Assembly: GCF_019175285.1 (NCBI RefSeq)
Contig: NC_056523.1
Span: 112,737,351 to 112,801,350 of the forward strand
From: Sceloporus undulatus
Taxonomy: Eukaryota; Chordata; Lepidosauria; Squamata; Phrynosomatidae
DNA length: 64,000 nucleotides
Direction of reading: 5' to 3'
Position 1 is the first letter of the stretch. Every line of letters begins with the position of its first letter. The translations under genes were made by a program, and so were the position numbers. Of this stretch, positions 48,201 through 54,725 are shown in pieces. The notes under the pieces were generated by a model, which ran no database searches, was not told the origin of the DNA, and saw nothing but the letters and a program-made list of their open reading frames with translations.

Positions 48201-51200
48201 ATAACCATCAACCTTTTATTTGATTGGCTTCAGGTAGATATTTAGGACAAGAACTAGGGGACTTATCACAGAATGTTGACATGGCATGCATGCACAAAAT
48301 GTGTTCATCCAAGTACAGTATGCATGGTTATCTAACATGGCATTAAAATATGGTTACCATACATCTTCCTTTCCCTAGACATATCCTTTTTTCAGAGCTA
48401 AAATTTGTACAGTAAGGGTATTCAGAGTGAGAGTTGTCATAATCATTTGTGGTTTGAAGTAATCAATAAATGTGTCTTCTTTTTTGTTTTTTAAATATGG
48501 TAGCTCTAAAGAATCAACACTAGTGCTAAGTAAAATATGCCAACAAATATGGAAAACAAAATAGTGGCCAACAGACTGGAAATGATCAATATTCATTCCC
48601 ATTCACAAAAAAGGAGATACAAAAGATTGCCGCAACTATCAGACTGTAGCATTAATTTCCCACACAAGCAAAATTATGCTCAAAAATTCTGCAATAGAAA
48701 CTACCATCACATATGGAGAGAGAAATCCCAAAGGTGCAAGCAGGGTTCAGGAAAGGAAGAGGCTCTAGGAACCATATTGCCAACATATGATGGTTAATGG
48801 AGCACACTAAGGAATTCCTGAAGAAAATCAGCATGTGTTTTATAGACTATAGCAAAAACTGCATAGATAAAAAAGCAATGGGTTTCTCTCAAAGGCCTCG
48901 GAATGCACTACGTTTGATAATCTTGATGAGAAATCTGTACTGAAGGCAAAAGGATACTGTTAGATCAGAATATGGAGAAACATAATGTTTCCCAATTGGC
49001 AAGGGGGTCAGGTAAGGCTGCATTTTATCACTCTACTTGTTCAGCTTGTATGCAGGAAATACAAGAGCAGGTTTAGACTTACAAAAAAGAGGAGTGAAGA
49101 TAGGAGGAAAAAACAGTAACAACCTAAGATATACAGATGACACCATACTACTGTACTAGTGAAAAACATCACAGATTTGGAATGATTACTGAGGAATGTC
49201 AAAGAGTGCAAAAGCAGGCTTACTGCTGAACATAAAGAAAACAAAAATAATGACCATGGAGATTGTAATAGTTAAAGACTTCCTATATGTTGGATCAAGC
49301 GTTGATCAGAATGAAGACTGCAGTCAAGAAATCAGAAGACTAGGAATGAGAAGGGCAGCAATGAAAGAACTAGACAAGATCTTAAAGAGTGGAATTGGAA
49401 AATATTTTGTCTGATTCTAGTTCAACTTTCACTAATGACTAACTACAGCTAAAGCAAATATGAATTTCATAAAGCTTTTCATGGTTATGAAAGATGGATC
49501 GCTGTCAATTCCTTGTAGTCATGATGGATATACATCTTCCTTCCAGTATCAAATCAGGAGACCTCCATATACTAGCTGCTGGGTAGCAACAGTGCTGCTG
49601 CCACCAAGCCTTTAATTTTGTCCACCAAAGTTCTCCTGGAAATGGCATATTATTCATAGCACTCTCATCTTCTTAATGTGAAGCAGATTAGCCATTGAAA
49701 TAGCTTTCCTTGAGTTATGTGGTCATGTTTGTTTCATGTATCATGCAGGCCCACGAGGCTATGTCCCCCCTGGAAAACTGCAACGATATCATGTAGTCCC
49801 AAATCCAAAGCCCAGATCACAGGTGATGACTGACAGTGATGGTGCTGAGAAGTTACATCATTTGTACAACTTGCCTCCAACTCCTAGTCCGTCAGAAAAT
49901 TTTAATACTCCAGCTTTACGTGTGAGTAGAAAAGAACCCCTTCAGCAATGAATGTTATTTTCTTTATTTTTTGCGGTACACGGTGGAACAGATACATGCA
50001 GTCAATTTATGGTTGGGAGTGGAACATGATGATATTTCATTTGTTGTGCTGCAGCTTAGTATTTCAGCAGGGTCATTTCAACATGCAAACATGTGCATTC
50101 CTCCTAAGTGAATGTCTGGACATTTTATAAAAAGGATGATCTTGTCAAGTAAGGTCTAACCATTGGCAGCATAATTTTGTAACAGCCAGTTACATTGCCA
50201 TAGTACTGAGCCATGTTCTACTGCAGAGAAAGAAATGTTGGGTAGATGTGAGAGGACGTCAAGTATAGGTAAGCAAAGGGCAAATTCACAATGGAAACTA
50301 AAGCAGAGTGATGTCAAGTGACTAACAGTATGGAAATACCTTTATTCTCAAATGCAAAGAACTCCCTAATGTTGTTGAACTCCCTTAAGGTTGTTAATGT
50401 TTGCAACTCAAATGCCTGTGTTGGATACATTCTCATATTTTCATCATCCACACAAATAGTGCCTCCATCTGAAATTATGCACAAAGGAAGTAATAGCCCC
50501 CCCTATATTCTTCATTGGTCAGGCCTCTTCTGGAGTACTGTGTTCAGTTCGGGATGCTTCATTTTAAGAAGTATATAAACAAGTTGGAGCAGGTTCAGAG
50601 AAGGTTAACAATGGTGACAAAGAGTATGGAGAACAAAACATACAAGAGAAGACTGAAGGAGCTGAGAATGTTCCACTTGGTGAAAAGAAAATTGAAGGGT
50701 GGCATGATTGTCTTGTTTAAATACTTCAAGGGCTGTCAAGGAGAGGAGGGGACAGGCCTGTTCTCTGCTGCTCCAGAGAATAAGACCTGGTCTAATAGTC
50801 TGAAATTACAGGACAGTAAATTACGACTGAACATGAGAAGGATTTTCTTGTTAGTAACAGATGTTCAGCAATGAAATCAATTGCTTAGAGAGGTGGTGGA
50901 GTCTCCTGTGGATATTTTCCAAAAGAGGCTGGACACCTACCTGCTGGGGATGCTTCATTTGGAGATCCTGCACTGAGACACTTGCTGTCCTCAGATACTG
51001 TATTCAGCAACCAGTCTACCTGAATGGAGGAGAAACCATTTGCTTTCTTGGCAAAGATAACAAAATATAATAATAACAATAACAATAAACTGTTTATTTA
51101 TATACCGCTTTTCCTTGAGATCAAAGCGGTTCACATCAGGTAAAATTGTGACAAACGTCATAATACAGTATAAAAACAGTTAAAACATTCAATTACAATC

Positions 51201-51644
51201 ATAAATATTCAATAAAATTATCTAAAATAAGAAATTAAATAGTCAAAATTATAGGCTATCAAGTATCTTAATCTAATTGGGGAATATTTCTCTAAAAAGA
51301 GTCGAGAGGGTATCATGGGTTACCGCAGGTTGAGTCACCATTCCTGTTTCTTTTCATTGAGCTGAACTATAATTGCATCTCTCTCTCTCTCTCTCTCCTT
51401 TCCTTAGATAATAGCTGCATACACATTTACTGCCCGGAGCAGTCATGAAGTCACCTTGCAGGCAGGGCAGCCGGTGACTGTGCTGGAACCACATGATAAG
51501 AAGGGGAGCAAAGAGTGGAGCCTGGTGGAGGTGAATGGACAGAGGGGCTATGTGCCTTCCAGCTTCCTGGTGGCAGTGCCTGCTGCCCTAGAAGCACCTG
51601 GGTGGAGTTCAACTGTGTGGCCCTTTCCAGCTCAGCAGACATAA
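25321..51644 (+). CDS. ARHGEF37: ARHGEF37, Rho guanine nucleotide exchange factor with BAR and SH3 domains (spliced, 12 coding exons)
   Basis: Join 25321-25524, 26624-26747, 30647-30794, 32561-32760, 34963-35093, 37161-37265, 41336-41446, 43424-43753, 46336-46464, 47986-48181, 49749-49921, 51408-51644. Seen: all junctions are AG/GT, the frame closes over 2,088 bases, and the product is 695 residues (human about 675 from memory). Domains: DH/RhoGEF about 37-225 with [14 protein letters not shown] at 176-189; BAR-type helical region about 240-455; first SH3 about 512-573; second SH3 about 618-672 with W654 and P667. Family knowledge: the protein is related to DNMBP/Tuba and ARHGEF38. DH domains load GTP onto Rho-family GTPases and BAR domains bind curved membrane; ARHGEF37 has been linked to dynamin 2 and clathrin-mediated endocytosis. 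No PH domain follows the DH domain; the BAR takes its place, as in Tuba. Identification rests on remembered human sequence, with long conserved blocks in every exon. The start has a good context (G at -3, G at +4). No break was seen. Confidence 0.96.
25525..26623. other. ARHGEF37 intron between coding exons 1 and 2
   Basis: No recognised repeat or exon. Confidence 0.6.
26624..26747 (+). CDS. ARHGEF37: ARHGEF37 coding exon 2 (residues 69-109 plus one base)
   Basis: The acceptor is tgtgtttttcag and the donor gtgagt begins at 26748. It encodes the DH-domain stretch around [20 protein letters not shown], matching the human block around LFSNIDDIIKVNSRFL. It ends in phase 1; the last codon (Ser) is completed by the next exon. 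Confidence 0.93.
27050..27175 (-). mobile_element. Sauria-type SINE, tRNA head fragment (intronic)
   Basis: It reads caaagtcacccagttagtgg, caagattcaaaccctggcct and tgctcaaaccactatatgat, the inverted B and A box regions. Confidence 0.75.
28010..28568. mobile_element. Hairpin-chain MITE, copy D (CpG-rich, intronic)
   Basis: TIRs are gttacagaccgcc and ggtctgtaactggcc. Hairpin I is at about 28303-28333 (aggagctcc/ggagctcct). Hairpin II is at 28482-28526 (ctaggggtgggggcgtcc/ggacgcccctttgtaaccctag-like). The longest copy, 559 bp, GC-rich and easily mistaken for a CpG island. Confidence 0.7.
28690..28945. mobile_element. MITE of the tagtccctccatatttg type, partial
   Basis: tagtccctccacatttgaag at the left, with tctatggtcagttttaacta and gacctagagatttctagaga. 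The same blocks occur in the fuller copy at 45565-45918. Confidence 0.6.
29038..29395. mobile_element. Hairpin-chain MITE, copy C
   Basis: TIRs are tggcccgggacagac and gtctgtactgggcca. Hairpin I is at 29138-29169 (aaaagaacctg/caggttcttttt). Hairpin II is at 29307-29351 (ttagggttcccgagcatgc/gcatgctctggaaccctaa). It abuts the Penelope fragment that follows. Confidence 0.75.
29396..30062 (-). mobile_element. Penelope-like element fragment with GIY-YIG endonuclease region
   Basis: On the minus strand it carries AEGIYRIPC (GIY motif) preceded by [19 protein letters not shown], and further on the [20 protein letters not shown] block typical of the C-terminus of Penelope-like elements. An L2-like tail with (TAA)n at 29645-29770 has inserted into it. 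The copy is degraded. Confidence 0.8.
29645..29770 (-). mobile_element. L2-like/SINE tail with (TAA)n, inserted in the Penelope fragment
   Basis: About 20 TAA units followed by gggtttatttatatgccacc and gggcggctttcaacag, an inverted L2-type 3' end. Confidence 0.75.
30647..30794 (+). CDS. ARHGEF37: ARHGEF37 coding exon 3 (residues 110-158 plus two bases)
   Basis: The acceptor is gctacttcag and the donor gtaagt begins at 30795. It encodes the middle of the DH domain, with [20 protein letters not shown], nearly identical to the human block. It ends in phase 2, so the Val codon spans the intron. Confidence 0.94.
30795..32050. other. ARHGEF37 intron 3, first part
   Basis: No recognised repeat or exon. 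Confidence 0.55.
32055..32400 (-). mobile_element. L2-like LINE 3' UTR
   Basis: It reads atttataccccactcttcag, ggctctcagagcgccttgca and agttccctgccctcaagctt, the inverse of the 3' UTR type seen at 10365-10700. A ctcttcttcaggctagccct block is repeated near 32370. Confidence 0.65.
32561..32760 (+). CDS. ARHGEF37: ARHGEF37 coding exon 4 (residues 159-225), DH signature
   Basis: The acceptor is gtttttttggacag and the donor gtgagg begins at 32761. It holds the most conserved RhoGEF signature, [18 protein letters not shown], followed by [15 protein letters not shown], the closing helix of the DH domain. The preceding intron carries an L2-like LINE end. It ends in phase 1. Confidence 0.96.
33007..33212 (+). 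mobile_element. 5S rRNA-derived SINE
   Basis: The head ttagatattggaagttaacc, ggtcagtaattggatgggag and atactgggtgctgtaggct is clearly 5S rRNA-like and contains the internal polymerase III promoter region. The tail ggggtcaccatacgcataaa resembles the BovB-type tail of lizard SINEs, ending in (AC)n at 33213-33254. Found in intron 4. Confidence 0.85.
33213..33254. repeat. (AC)n microsatellite, tail of the 5S SINE
   Basis: About 20 AC units directly after the SINE tail gaagacac. Confidence 0.95.
33901..34122. mobile_element. Palindromic MITE of the gcatctacactgtag type, copy 3
   Basis: It opens gggctgcatctgcatcttca and closes tttttgcagtacagatgcag. It also holds gggatttgtagttctgtgag. Confidence 0.75.
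34123..34485 (-). mobile_element. BovB LINE 3' portion ending in a foldback
   Basis: It reads cctttgaatcaacctcaact, aaccctgtgaatgaatagtc and gggccaaagtacaacagcct on the + strand (BovB inverted). From 34439 the same sequence returns in the other orientation (aacctgaactctccctggaa), making an inverted repeat of about 45 bases per arm. Confidence 0.7.
34963..35093 (+). CDS. ARHGEF37: ARHGEF37 coding exon 5 (residues 226-269)
   Basis: It starts after tgactgggaatag (AG at 34961-34962) and ends before gtgaat at 35094. It encodes the linker between the DH and BAR domains, with [23 protein letters not shown], matching human [23 protein letters not shown]. The acceptor has a poor pyrimidine tract close to the AG, but the frame and homology fix it. 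It ends in phase 0. Confidence 0.92.
35094..36255. other. ARHGEF37 intron 5, first part
   Basis: Includes a short (GT)n at 35197-35216; otherwise nothing recognised. Confidence 0.55.
36268..36515 (+). mobile_element. tRNA-derived SINE with L2-like tail, full length
   Basis: The head cctggtggcgcagtggttaa holds the A box and aaggttgcgagttcaagacc the B box. The body is ctcaggcttgcatccttccg. The tail agcggtatataaataaaata ends in (ATC)n. About 245 bp; it looks complete. Confidence 0.88.
37161..37265 (+). CDS. ARHGEF37: ARHGEF37 coding exon 6 (residues 270-304), start of BAR
   Basis: The acceptor is tctggtcttcag and the donor gtaatc begins at 37266. It encodes [20 protein letters not shown] and the following helix, matching human TEDKEFDDLEERFQW. 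The repeated acidic and hydrophobic spacing suits the first BAR helix. Phase 0 at both ends. Confidence 0.94.
37266..38590. other. ARHGEF37 intron 6, first part
   Basis: A decayed palindromic repeat near 37605-37730 and a (GA)n run at 38422-38442; otherwise nothing recognised. Confidence 0.5.
38598..38890. repeat. Degenerate repeat built on gcacagaaaatgc / agaataagtcc motifs
   Basis: tgcacagaaaatgctgtttt and tgtgcagaaaatgcagtttt recur 105 bases apart. gctcagaataagtcctcaac and gcacagaataagtccttcac likewise recur. Probably two or three decayed tandem copies. Confidence 0.5.
39025..39370. mobile_element. hAT-type MITE with 8-bp target duplication
   Basis: Flanks are atctacaa (39025-39032) and atctacag (39363-39370), 7 of 8 matching. 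TIRs are gaggggcaagc and the inverse of ttacccacccctg. About 330 bp, with a poly-C run at 39179-39189. No coding. Confidence 0.65.
40154..40519. mobile_element. Hairpin-chain MITE, copy E (most regular)
   Basis: TIRs are ggcggggtacagaccgcc and ggcggtttgtaacccgcc. Hairpin I is at 40254-40286 (aaaaaagaagctcc/ggagcttcttttt). A middle hairpin lies at 40381-40413 (atggcggcgccc/gggcgccgccat). Hairpin II is at 40431-40484 with tacgtattaggg/ccctaatacgta arms. Very CpG-rich, intronic, and low decay suggests youth. Confidence 0.78.
40520..41335. other. ARHGEF37 intron 6, last part
   Basis: No recognised repeat. The stretch runs up to the acceptor of coding exon 7. Confidence 0.55.
41336..41446 (+). 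CDS. ARHGEF37: ARHGEF37 coding exon 7 (residues 305-341), BAR
   Basis: The acceptor is tttctcccttag and the donor gtaagt begins at 41447. The exon translates as [20 protein letters not shown] followed by [17 protein letters not shown], which aligns over its whole length with the human block AFLYFRPHEYNLDIPEGPAV plus QYCNLARDLHLEAFLKF. It is the least conserved exon and was placed by length (37 codons), phase 0 at both ends and this alignment. Confidence 0.88.
42017..42473 (+). mobile_element. 5'-truncated L1-like insertion with 16-bp target duplication
   Basis: Identical repeats aaaaaatattgtgtat at 42001-42016 and 42474-42489 flank it. The first part reads tggggaatagacatatttaa, consistent with the end of an L1 ORF2, and it ends aaataaaatatgg. 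Orientation + is inferred from that end. The repeats show insertion into the MITE around it. Confidence 0.65.
42516..42997. mobile_element. Pogo/Tigger-like (MER2-type) MITE, itself interrupted by a SINE
   Basis: The left end cagtccactctccttattgg and later part aatgaatgggacttgagca belong to the same family as 2644-2875 and 56738-56966. TA flanks both sides (gtgta/ctgtata). The SINE at 42612-42870 splits it. Confidence 0.7.
42612..42870 (-). mobile_element. tRNA-derived SINE with L2-like tail, full length (innermost layer)
   Basis: (TAA)n then tttatttatataccgctatt, gacctcggaaggatgcaagc, gaactcgcaaccttgtggtt and ttacccactgcgccaccagg. This is an inverted copy of 36268-36515 at high identity. 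Confidence 0.88.
43424..43753 (+). CDS. ARHGEF37: ARHGEF37 coding exon 8 (residues 342-451), BAR core
   Basis: This is the longest coding exon. The acceptor is tactccctgacag and the donor gtaaag begins at 43754. A cagcag at the boundary permits an alternative acceptor three bases later; the first is chosen because it keeps the residue (Q) aligned with human. It encodes [38 protein letters not shown] and [17 protein letters not shown], the long amphipathic helices of the BAR domain. Confidence 0.95.
43754..44604. other. ARHGEF37 intron 8, first part
   Basis: No recognised repeat or exon. Confidence 0.55.
44605..45305 (-). mobile_element. BovB LINE 3' portion (about 700 bp)
   Basis: It reads cagtcaacctcaactcatag, tctccaagactccctatcct, cttctcatgatgtggccaaa and tcacatccatatatggtgat, the inverted BovB C-terminal coding region and 3' end. 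The longest inverted BovB in the window, moderately decayed. Confidence 0.85.
45565..45918. mobile_element. MITE of the tagtccctccatatttg type, near complete
   Basis: The left end atacctccatatttgcagat mirrors the right end gcaaatatggagggacaagt. It shares tctatggtcaactttaacta and gacctagagattcctagaga with 28690-28945. That block (gcaactctatggtcaa) occurs twice within it. Confidence 0.7.
46336..46464 (+). CDS. ARHGEF37: ARHGEF37 coding exon 9 (residues 452-494), end of BAR
   Basis: The acceptor is gttcctctttgcag and the donor gtatga begins at 46465. It encodes [20 protein letters not shown] and the segment up to VTPSPVVQ. The alignment with human LPHHHVPEPAFRKLVEDALG is clear. Phase 0 at both ends. 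Confidence 0.93.
46730..47165 (+). mobile_element. CR1 LINE, 3' portion lacking the terminus
   Basis: It reads ctggaatactgtgtccagtt, aacattaggaagaacttcct and ttaaacagaagctggatggc, and then stops where another element begins. Confidence 0.8.
47166..47536 (-). mobile_element. Large-type MITE fragment ending gcgaatatggagggcttactgta
   Basis: The right end tatggagggcttactgta resembles the TIR of the 45565-45918 family. The interior is purine-rich (agggagaggatttgggaggg) with repeated ccttgggc/gagaggat modules. The left end is lost against the CR1. Confidence 0.5.
47585..47800. repeat. Unrecognised interspersed repeat, copy 2
   Basis: gtgctgggaattgccagaaa (47647) and tgtctcagaattaaaaagaa match 17925-18180 in the same orientation. 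No family assigned. Confidence 0.55.
47986..48181 (+). CDS. ARHGEF37: ARHGEF37 coding exon 10 (residues 495-559 plus one base), first SH3
   Basis: The acceptor is tctgctcttcaacag and the donor gtactg begins at 48182. It encodes [40 protein letters not shown] and LVDTG, the RT loop to the conserved Trp of the first SH3. The ALYDY motif is replaced by LYQVT, as in the human protein. It ends in phase 1. Confidence 0.96.
48498..49420 (+). mobile_element. BovB (RTE) LINE, reverse-transcriptase region (about 0.9 kb)
   Basis: Decayed RT motifs are readable: [16 protein letters not shown]-like at the start, IGKGVRQGCILS-like in the middle, a [12 protein letters not shown]-like YxDD box (YTDD), and [15 protein letters not shown] near the end. 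Stops and frame changes interrupt it. The largest BovB fragment here, in intron 10. Confidence 0.88.
49749..49921 (+). CDS. ARHGEF37: ARHGEF37 coding exon 11 (residues 560-617), end of first SH3 and linker
   Basis: The acceptor is gtatcatgcag and the donor gtgagt begins at 49922. It completes the SH3 domain with [16 protein letters not shown], then encodes a Ser/Pro/Asn-rich linker ([10 protein letters not shown]) that diverges from human, as expected for a flexible inter-SH3 segment. Phase 0 at its end. Confidence 0.94.
49922..50495. other. ARHGEF37 intron 11, first part
   Basis: No recognised repeat or exon. Confidence 0.55.
50498..50980 (+). mobile_element. CR1 LINE, 3' portion
   Basis: It reads ctggagtactgtgttcagtt, ggtggcatgattgtcttgtt and tactggggatgcttc-like sequence near the end (ctgctggggatgcttcattt). 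The 3' terminus is missing. Confidence 0.8.
51060..51280 (-). mobile_element. L2-like LINE 3' UTR
   Basis: The (AAT/AAC)n head then tgtttatttatataccgctt and gatcaaagcggttcacatca is the inverted 3' end of an L2-like LINE. Confidence 0.7.
51379..51397. repeat. (TC)n run forming the polypyrimidine tract of the last intron
   Basis: Nine or so CT dinucleotides run straight into ctttccttag, the acceptor of the terminal exon. Confidence 0.9.
51408..51644 (+). CDS. ARHGEF37: ARHGEF37 last coding exon (residues 618-695), second SH3 and stop
   Basis: The acceptor follows a (TC)n run and ctttccttag. It encodes a full SH3 domain: AAYTF (620-624), [15 protein letters not shown], the Trp of [20 protein letters not shown], and Pro667. 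A variable tail follows, ending at TAA 51642-51644. The match to human ARSSHEVSLQAGQPV and [19 protein letters not shown] is near identity. The last 24 residues are lineage-variable. Confidence 0.97.
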   Translation: MIAAYTFTARSSHEVTLQAGQPVTVLEPHDKKGSKEWSLVEVNGQRGYVPSSFLVAVPAALEAPGWSSTVWPFPAQQT

Positions 51645-52449
51645 CTGGGAAGGAATGCTTGCTTCCAGACATCAATTGACGTTTTCATGTTTTTGACTCT
51701 ATTTCTCTTGTGGGATTTTCCTTGTCACACAGTGAAGAAAGAAGTGTGGGGTCAGAGGACCTGTAGATTGGCTCGAGTCTGTGTGGACTCATCAGAGTGT
51801 GTACTTTTTGCAAGAATATGAAGGACTATGAGCATGGAGCCACTCACAGGTGGTGGTGTCTGATTTTAATTCTGTTTTTTCTTCACCTAGTGCCATTGGT
51901 TAGATTCTTCCCCTAGTTGATTGGAAAAGGATCTAATACAGGATTAGACTCGAGAATCTCTGCACCATTGGCATTTGATGAGTGGAGATTCAGAAACTAA
52001 AGGTCCTTGTGAAACATGTCTAGTGAAATACAGGGACAGCAGGTTGGTAATTCATTCTAGAAGCTCCCACTCAGTCAGCAAGAGTAGGCTACTGTCACAA
52101 AGAAATCCAAAGTCACTGGTCAGTAAAAAGCCCATTCTCTTTTCCTTTGGCTCTATGTTAGCCAGAGAAAGCAGTTCAGTGTTCAGCCCTGATGGGTATG
52201 GTCCACATCTCCAGTTGCTAAATCTATCCATCATCTCTGCTGATGCACCAGATTTAATAAGATAGATAAGATTCCTGCAGTATTTGCTACCTCTAATTAA
52301 GAATGGTAATGTATTTAATATATATCCATACTTTGATATACAAAGTGACACCTAATCCAAATAACAAAACTGGGGATGCTCCTTATAGCTTTATCTTTCA
52401 ATGGTAATTAGTTGACTATCTCTAGGTAAGAAGATGAGACTACAAAATA

Positions 52450-52560
52450 TTACAGGTTGAGTATCCCTTATCTGGAATTCCATAATCCAAATTACTGCAA
52501 AATCCAAAATTGTCCACATGGATGGCTGAGGTACTTCTGAAGGCCAAGGAAAAATAAGAC
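52450..52560. mobile_element. Tigger/mariner-like MITE, left-end fragment
   Basis: acaggttgagtatcccttat and ccaaaattgtccacatggat are the left end of the family seen complete at 41857-43145. Confidence 0.75.
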
Positions 52561-52902
52561 AATGAGGTTTAATGATTAGAGTGCTGGATTGCAATTTGCA
52601 CAATAAAACTTATTGAGTAACCTTGGCTCAGTCATATTCTCTGAGTTTGACCCAATATGCAGGATAGTTGTGAGGATAAAGTGGGGTAGAAAAGTACTAT
52701 GCATGCCAAAGAAGGCCAGATGTGAAAGATACTTCTCTTTGGAAGGATTTTAGAAAGTTCAGCAATGCTATCCAAGTTATGCCGGCTGAAAATCCTAATT
52801 TTGACATGACTATTAAACATACTGAAGTATGTTTGTTGGGTGGCTGCTTATAGAGGCACCCTGAGTTCTATAAAAGAGCTCTATTGAAAGATGTAAATGG
52901 AA

Positions 52903-53250
52903 TTAAGGAGTTTATCACATTCAAGAATAAACTGTTTTATCACTGCTGTTTTCAATCCTAATTCAGGATGCAGCCGGGTATTATCATGTGGAAAATTCCC
53001 CCGAAGCCACTGCTCAGCTGGATTCCACCTAAAACCCAGCTAGAAGCTGTGCTCGGCTGGCCAATTTACAAAGTCAGGAGCTTCCTGACTTTGCAAATTC
53101 TCCAGCTGAGTGTGGATTTTAGCTGGGTTTTAGGCAGGATGTAGCCAGTTGGTGGCATTTTCCATGTGGTAATACCCAGATGCATCTCGAATTAGGATTG
53201 AAAACGCCAGCAGTAAATCAGTTTATTCCTGAATGCGATAAACTCCTTAA
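52903..53250. mobile_element. TTAA-flanked foldback element, 340 bp
   Basis: TTAA at 52903-52906 and 53247-53250 flank arms ggagtttatcacattcaaga and (inverted) tcctgaatgcgataaactcc. The arms are about 160 bases each and meet at gtcaggagcttcctgac (53090-53106 region). TTAA duplication is the mark of piggyBac-type transposition. No coding. Confidence 0.75.
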
Positions 53251-53342
53251 AATAGAAAGCAACAGAGAAGCTTCTCTGAATTGCTGTTTTACACCTAAGA
53301 ACCAATGCAAAAAAGACTATTCTAAAAATACTGAGAAGACTA

Positions 53343-53640
53343 GCAGTTGATATCCAGTACAAACTGGAAACTCTAAGGCTCTTAGGCCTTACTGTTGATA
53401 CCTAGTACAAAGAGGAAAACCTAGACATTGATACTTAGTACAAACAAGAAAACCCAGATACTGTATTGATACCCAGTACAAACAGGAAAATGTAAGGGCT
53501 TTAGGCCTTAGACATTGATACCCAGTATGTTAATATCCAGTACAAACAAGCTTTGTAATGGACTTTATATCCAGTACAAACTGGAAAACCTAGATGTTGA
53601 CACCCAGTACAAGCAGGAAAATCTAAAGCTCTTAGGTCTC
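53343..53640. repeat. Tandem repeat of a ccagtacaaacaggaaaa module, about eight units
   Basis: The core ttgatacccagtacaaacag recurs about eight times at irregular 30-60 base spacing, often followed by ctaaggctcttaggcctta. The irregular period suggests a higher-order unit with losses. Confidence 0.8.
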
Positions 53641-54524
53641 TTGGGGCTCTTTGGTAGCACAGCTCACCCAGACCTTAGGCAAGTGATTCCCTTGTCTGTG
53701 ACACTCCTGGTCTGATGCTTAGAAACAGTCTTGCCCCCTGAACCTGCTAATAGGCTGGCTCCTCCATACTTTCCACAGTCCTGTGGCATAATTCAGGTGG
53801 AGTCTTTCCAATCTGCTGGCCTGGTACTCAGTGTGGTTTTGGCCTTGCAGTCTTAGAATGAAGATAACCATAGCTTTGATATCACCAGGCTCCTCATTTA
53901 TGCTTAACAGCAGGTGCATTTTCTCAGTACAGTACTACCAGTCAAAATAAGATGTTTATTCTTTGCATGGACACCCACATACCTACGATAATCTCAGGAT
54001 AGTTATGGCATACAGATATACCTCAGTGAACAAAGCAGATGTGTTCATTTGCTACCAGAGGTAAAATTGACATTGAAAGACTAGGGATAGGTTCCAACCC
54101 TACTAAAAGAACAAAGAAGAAGACAAACTTTTTATTCAGAACTAAACAATATGCACAGGTGAAGTGAAACAGCCAGGTCTGGTTAAGAATTGCAAGAGTG
54201 TGTGGGGTGGGGCAGGGTGACCATTTTGAACCCTCTACTTGAAGCCCCCCCCCCAAAATGCATCCAGGGAGGACTTTGTCTTTTACCAGCTTCAACTTTA
54301 TGATTTTTGTTTTGATGACCAAACTTATAGATATACCCATTTAATTTAATTTATATAATTATTATTATGATTATTATATAATTATTTAACAAGCTGGGGA
54401 GGCAGGCTTATGTGGCCTCCTCTTTACTCTCTGTTTTCTTGTTCACACATGATCAGTGAGGGATTCTGGAGGCAGCTGACCTTTCCTTTGCCTGTGGTCA
54501 TCAGGCACAAGTGGCTTTAATAAG

Positions 54525-54725
54525 ACAGCAGAATCGTAGCCAAGATGACCAATCTGAGGTTGTCATACTTTGGCCACATCATGAGATGAATTCAATCATG
54601 GAGGTCACAGCCATGAAACTACAAGATCTGAGCAGAGCAGTGGAGGACAGAGGTCTTGGAGATGTCTCAACCACAGGGTCGCCATGTCAGCATCGACATG
54701 AGGGCAATTATCAACAACAAATAGT
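54525..54725 (+). mobile_element. BovB LINE 3' end fragment
   Basis: It reads tactttggccacatcatgag, agcagagcagtggaggacag and cacagggtcgccatgtcagc, the BovB C-terminus and 3' end. Confidence 0.75.
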
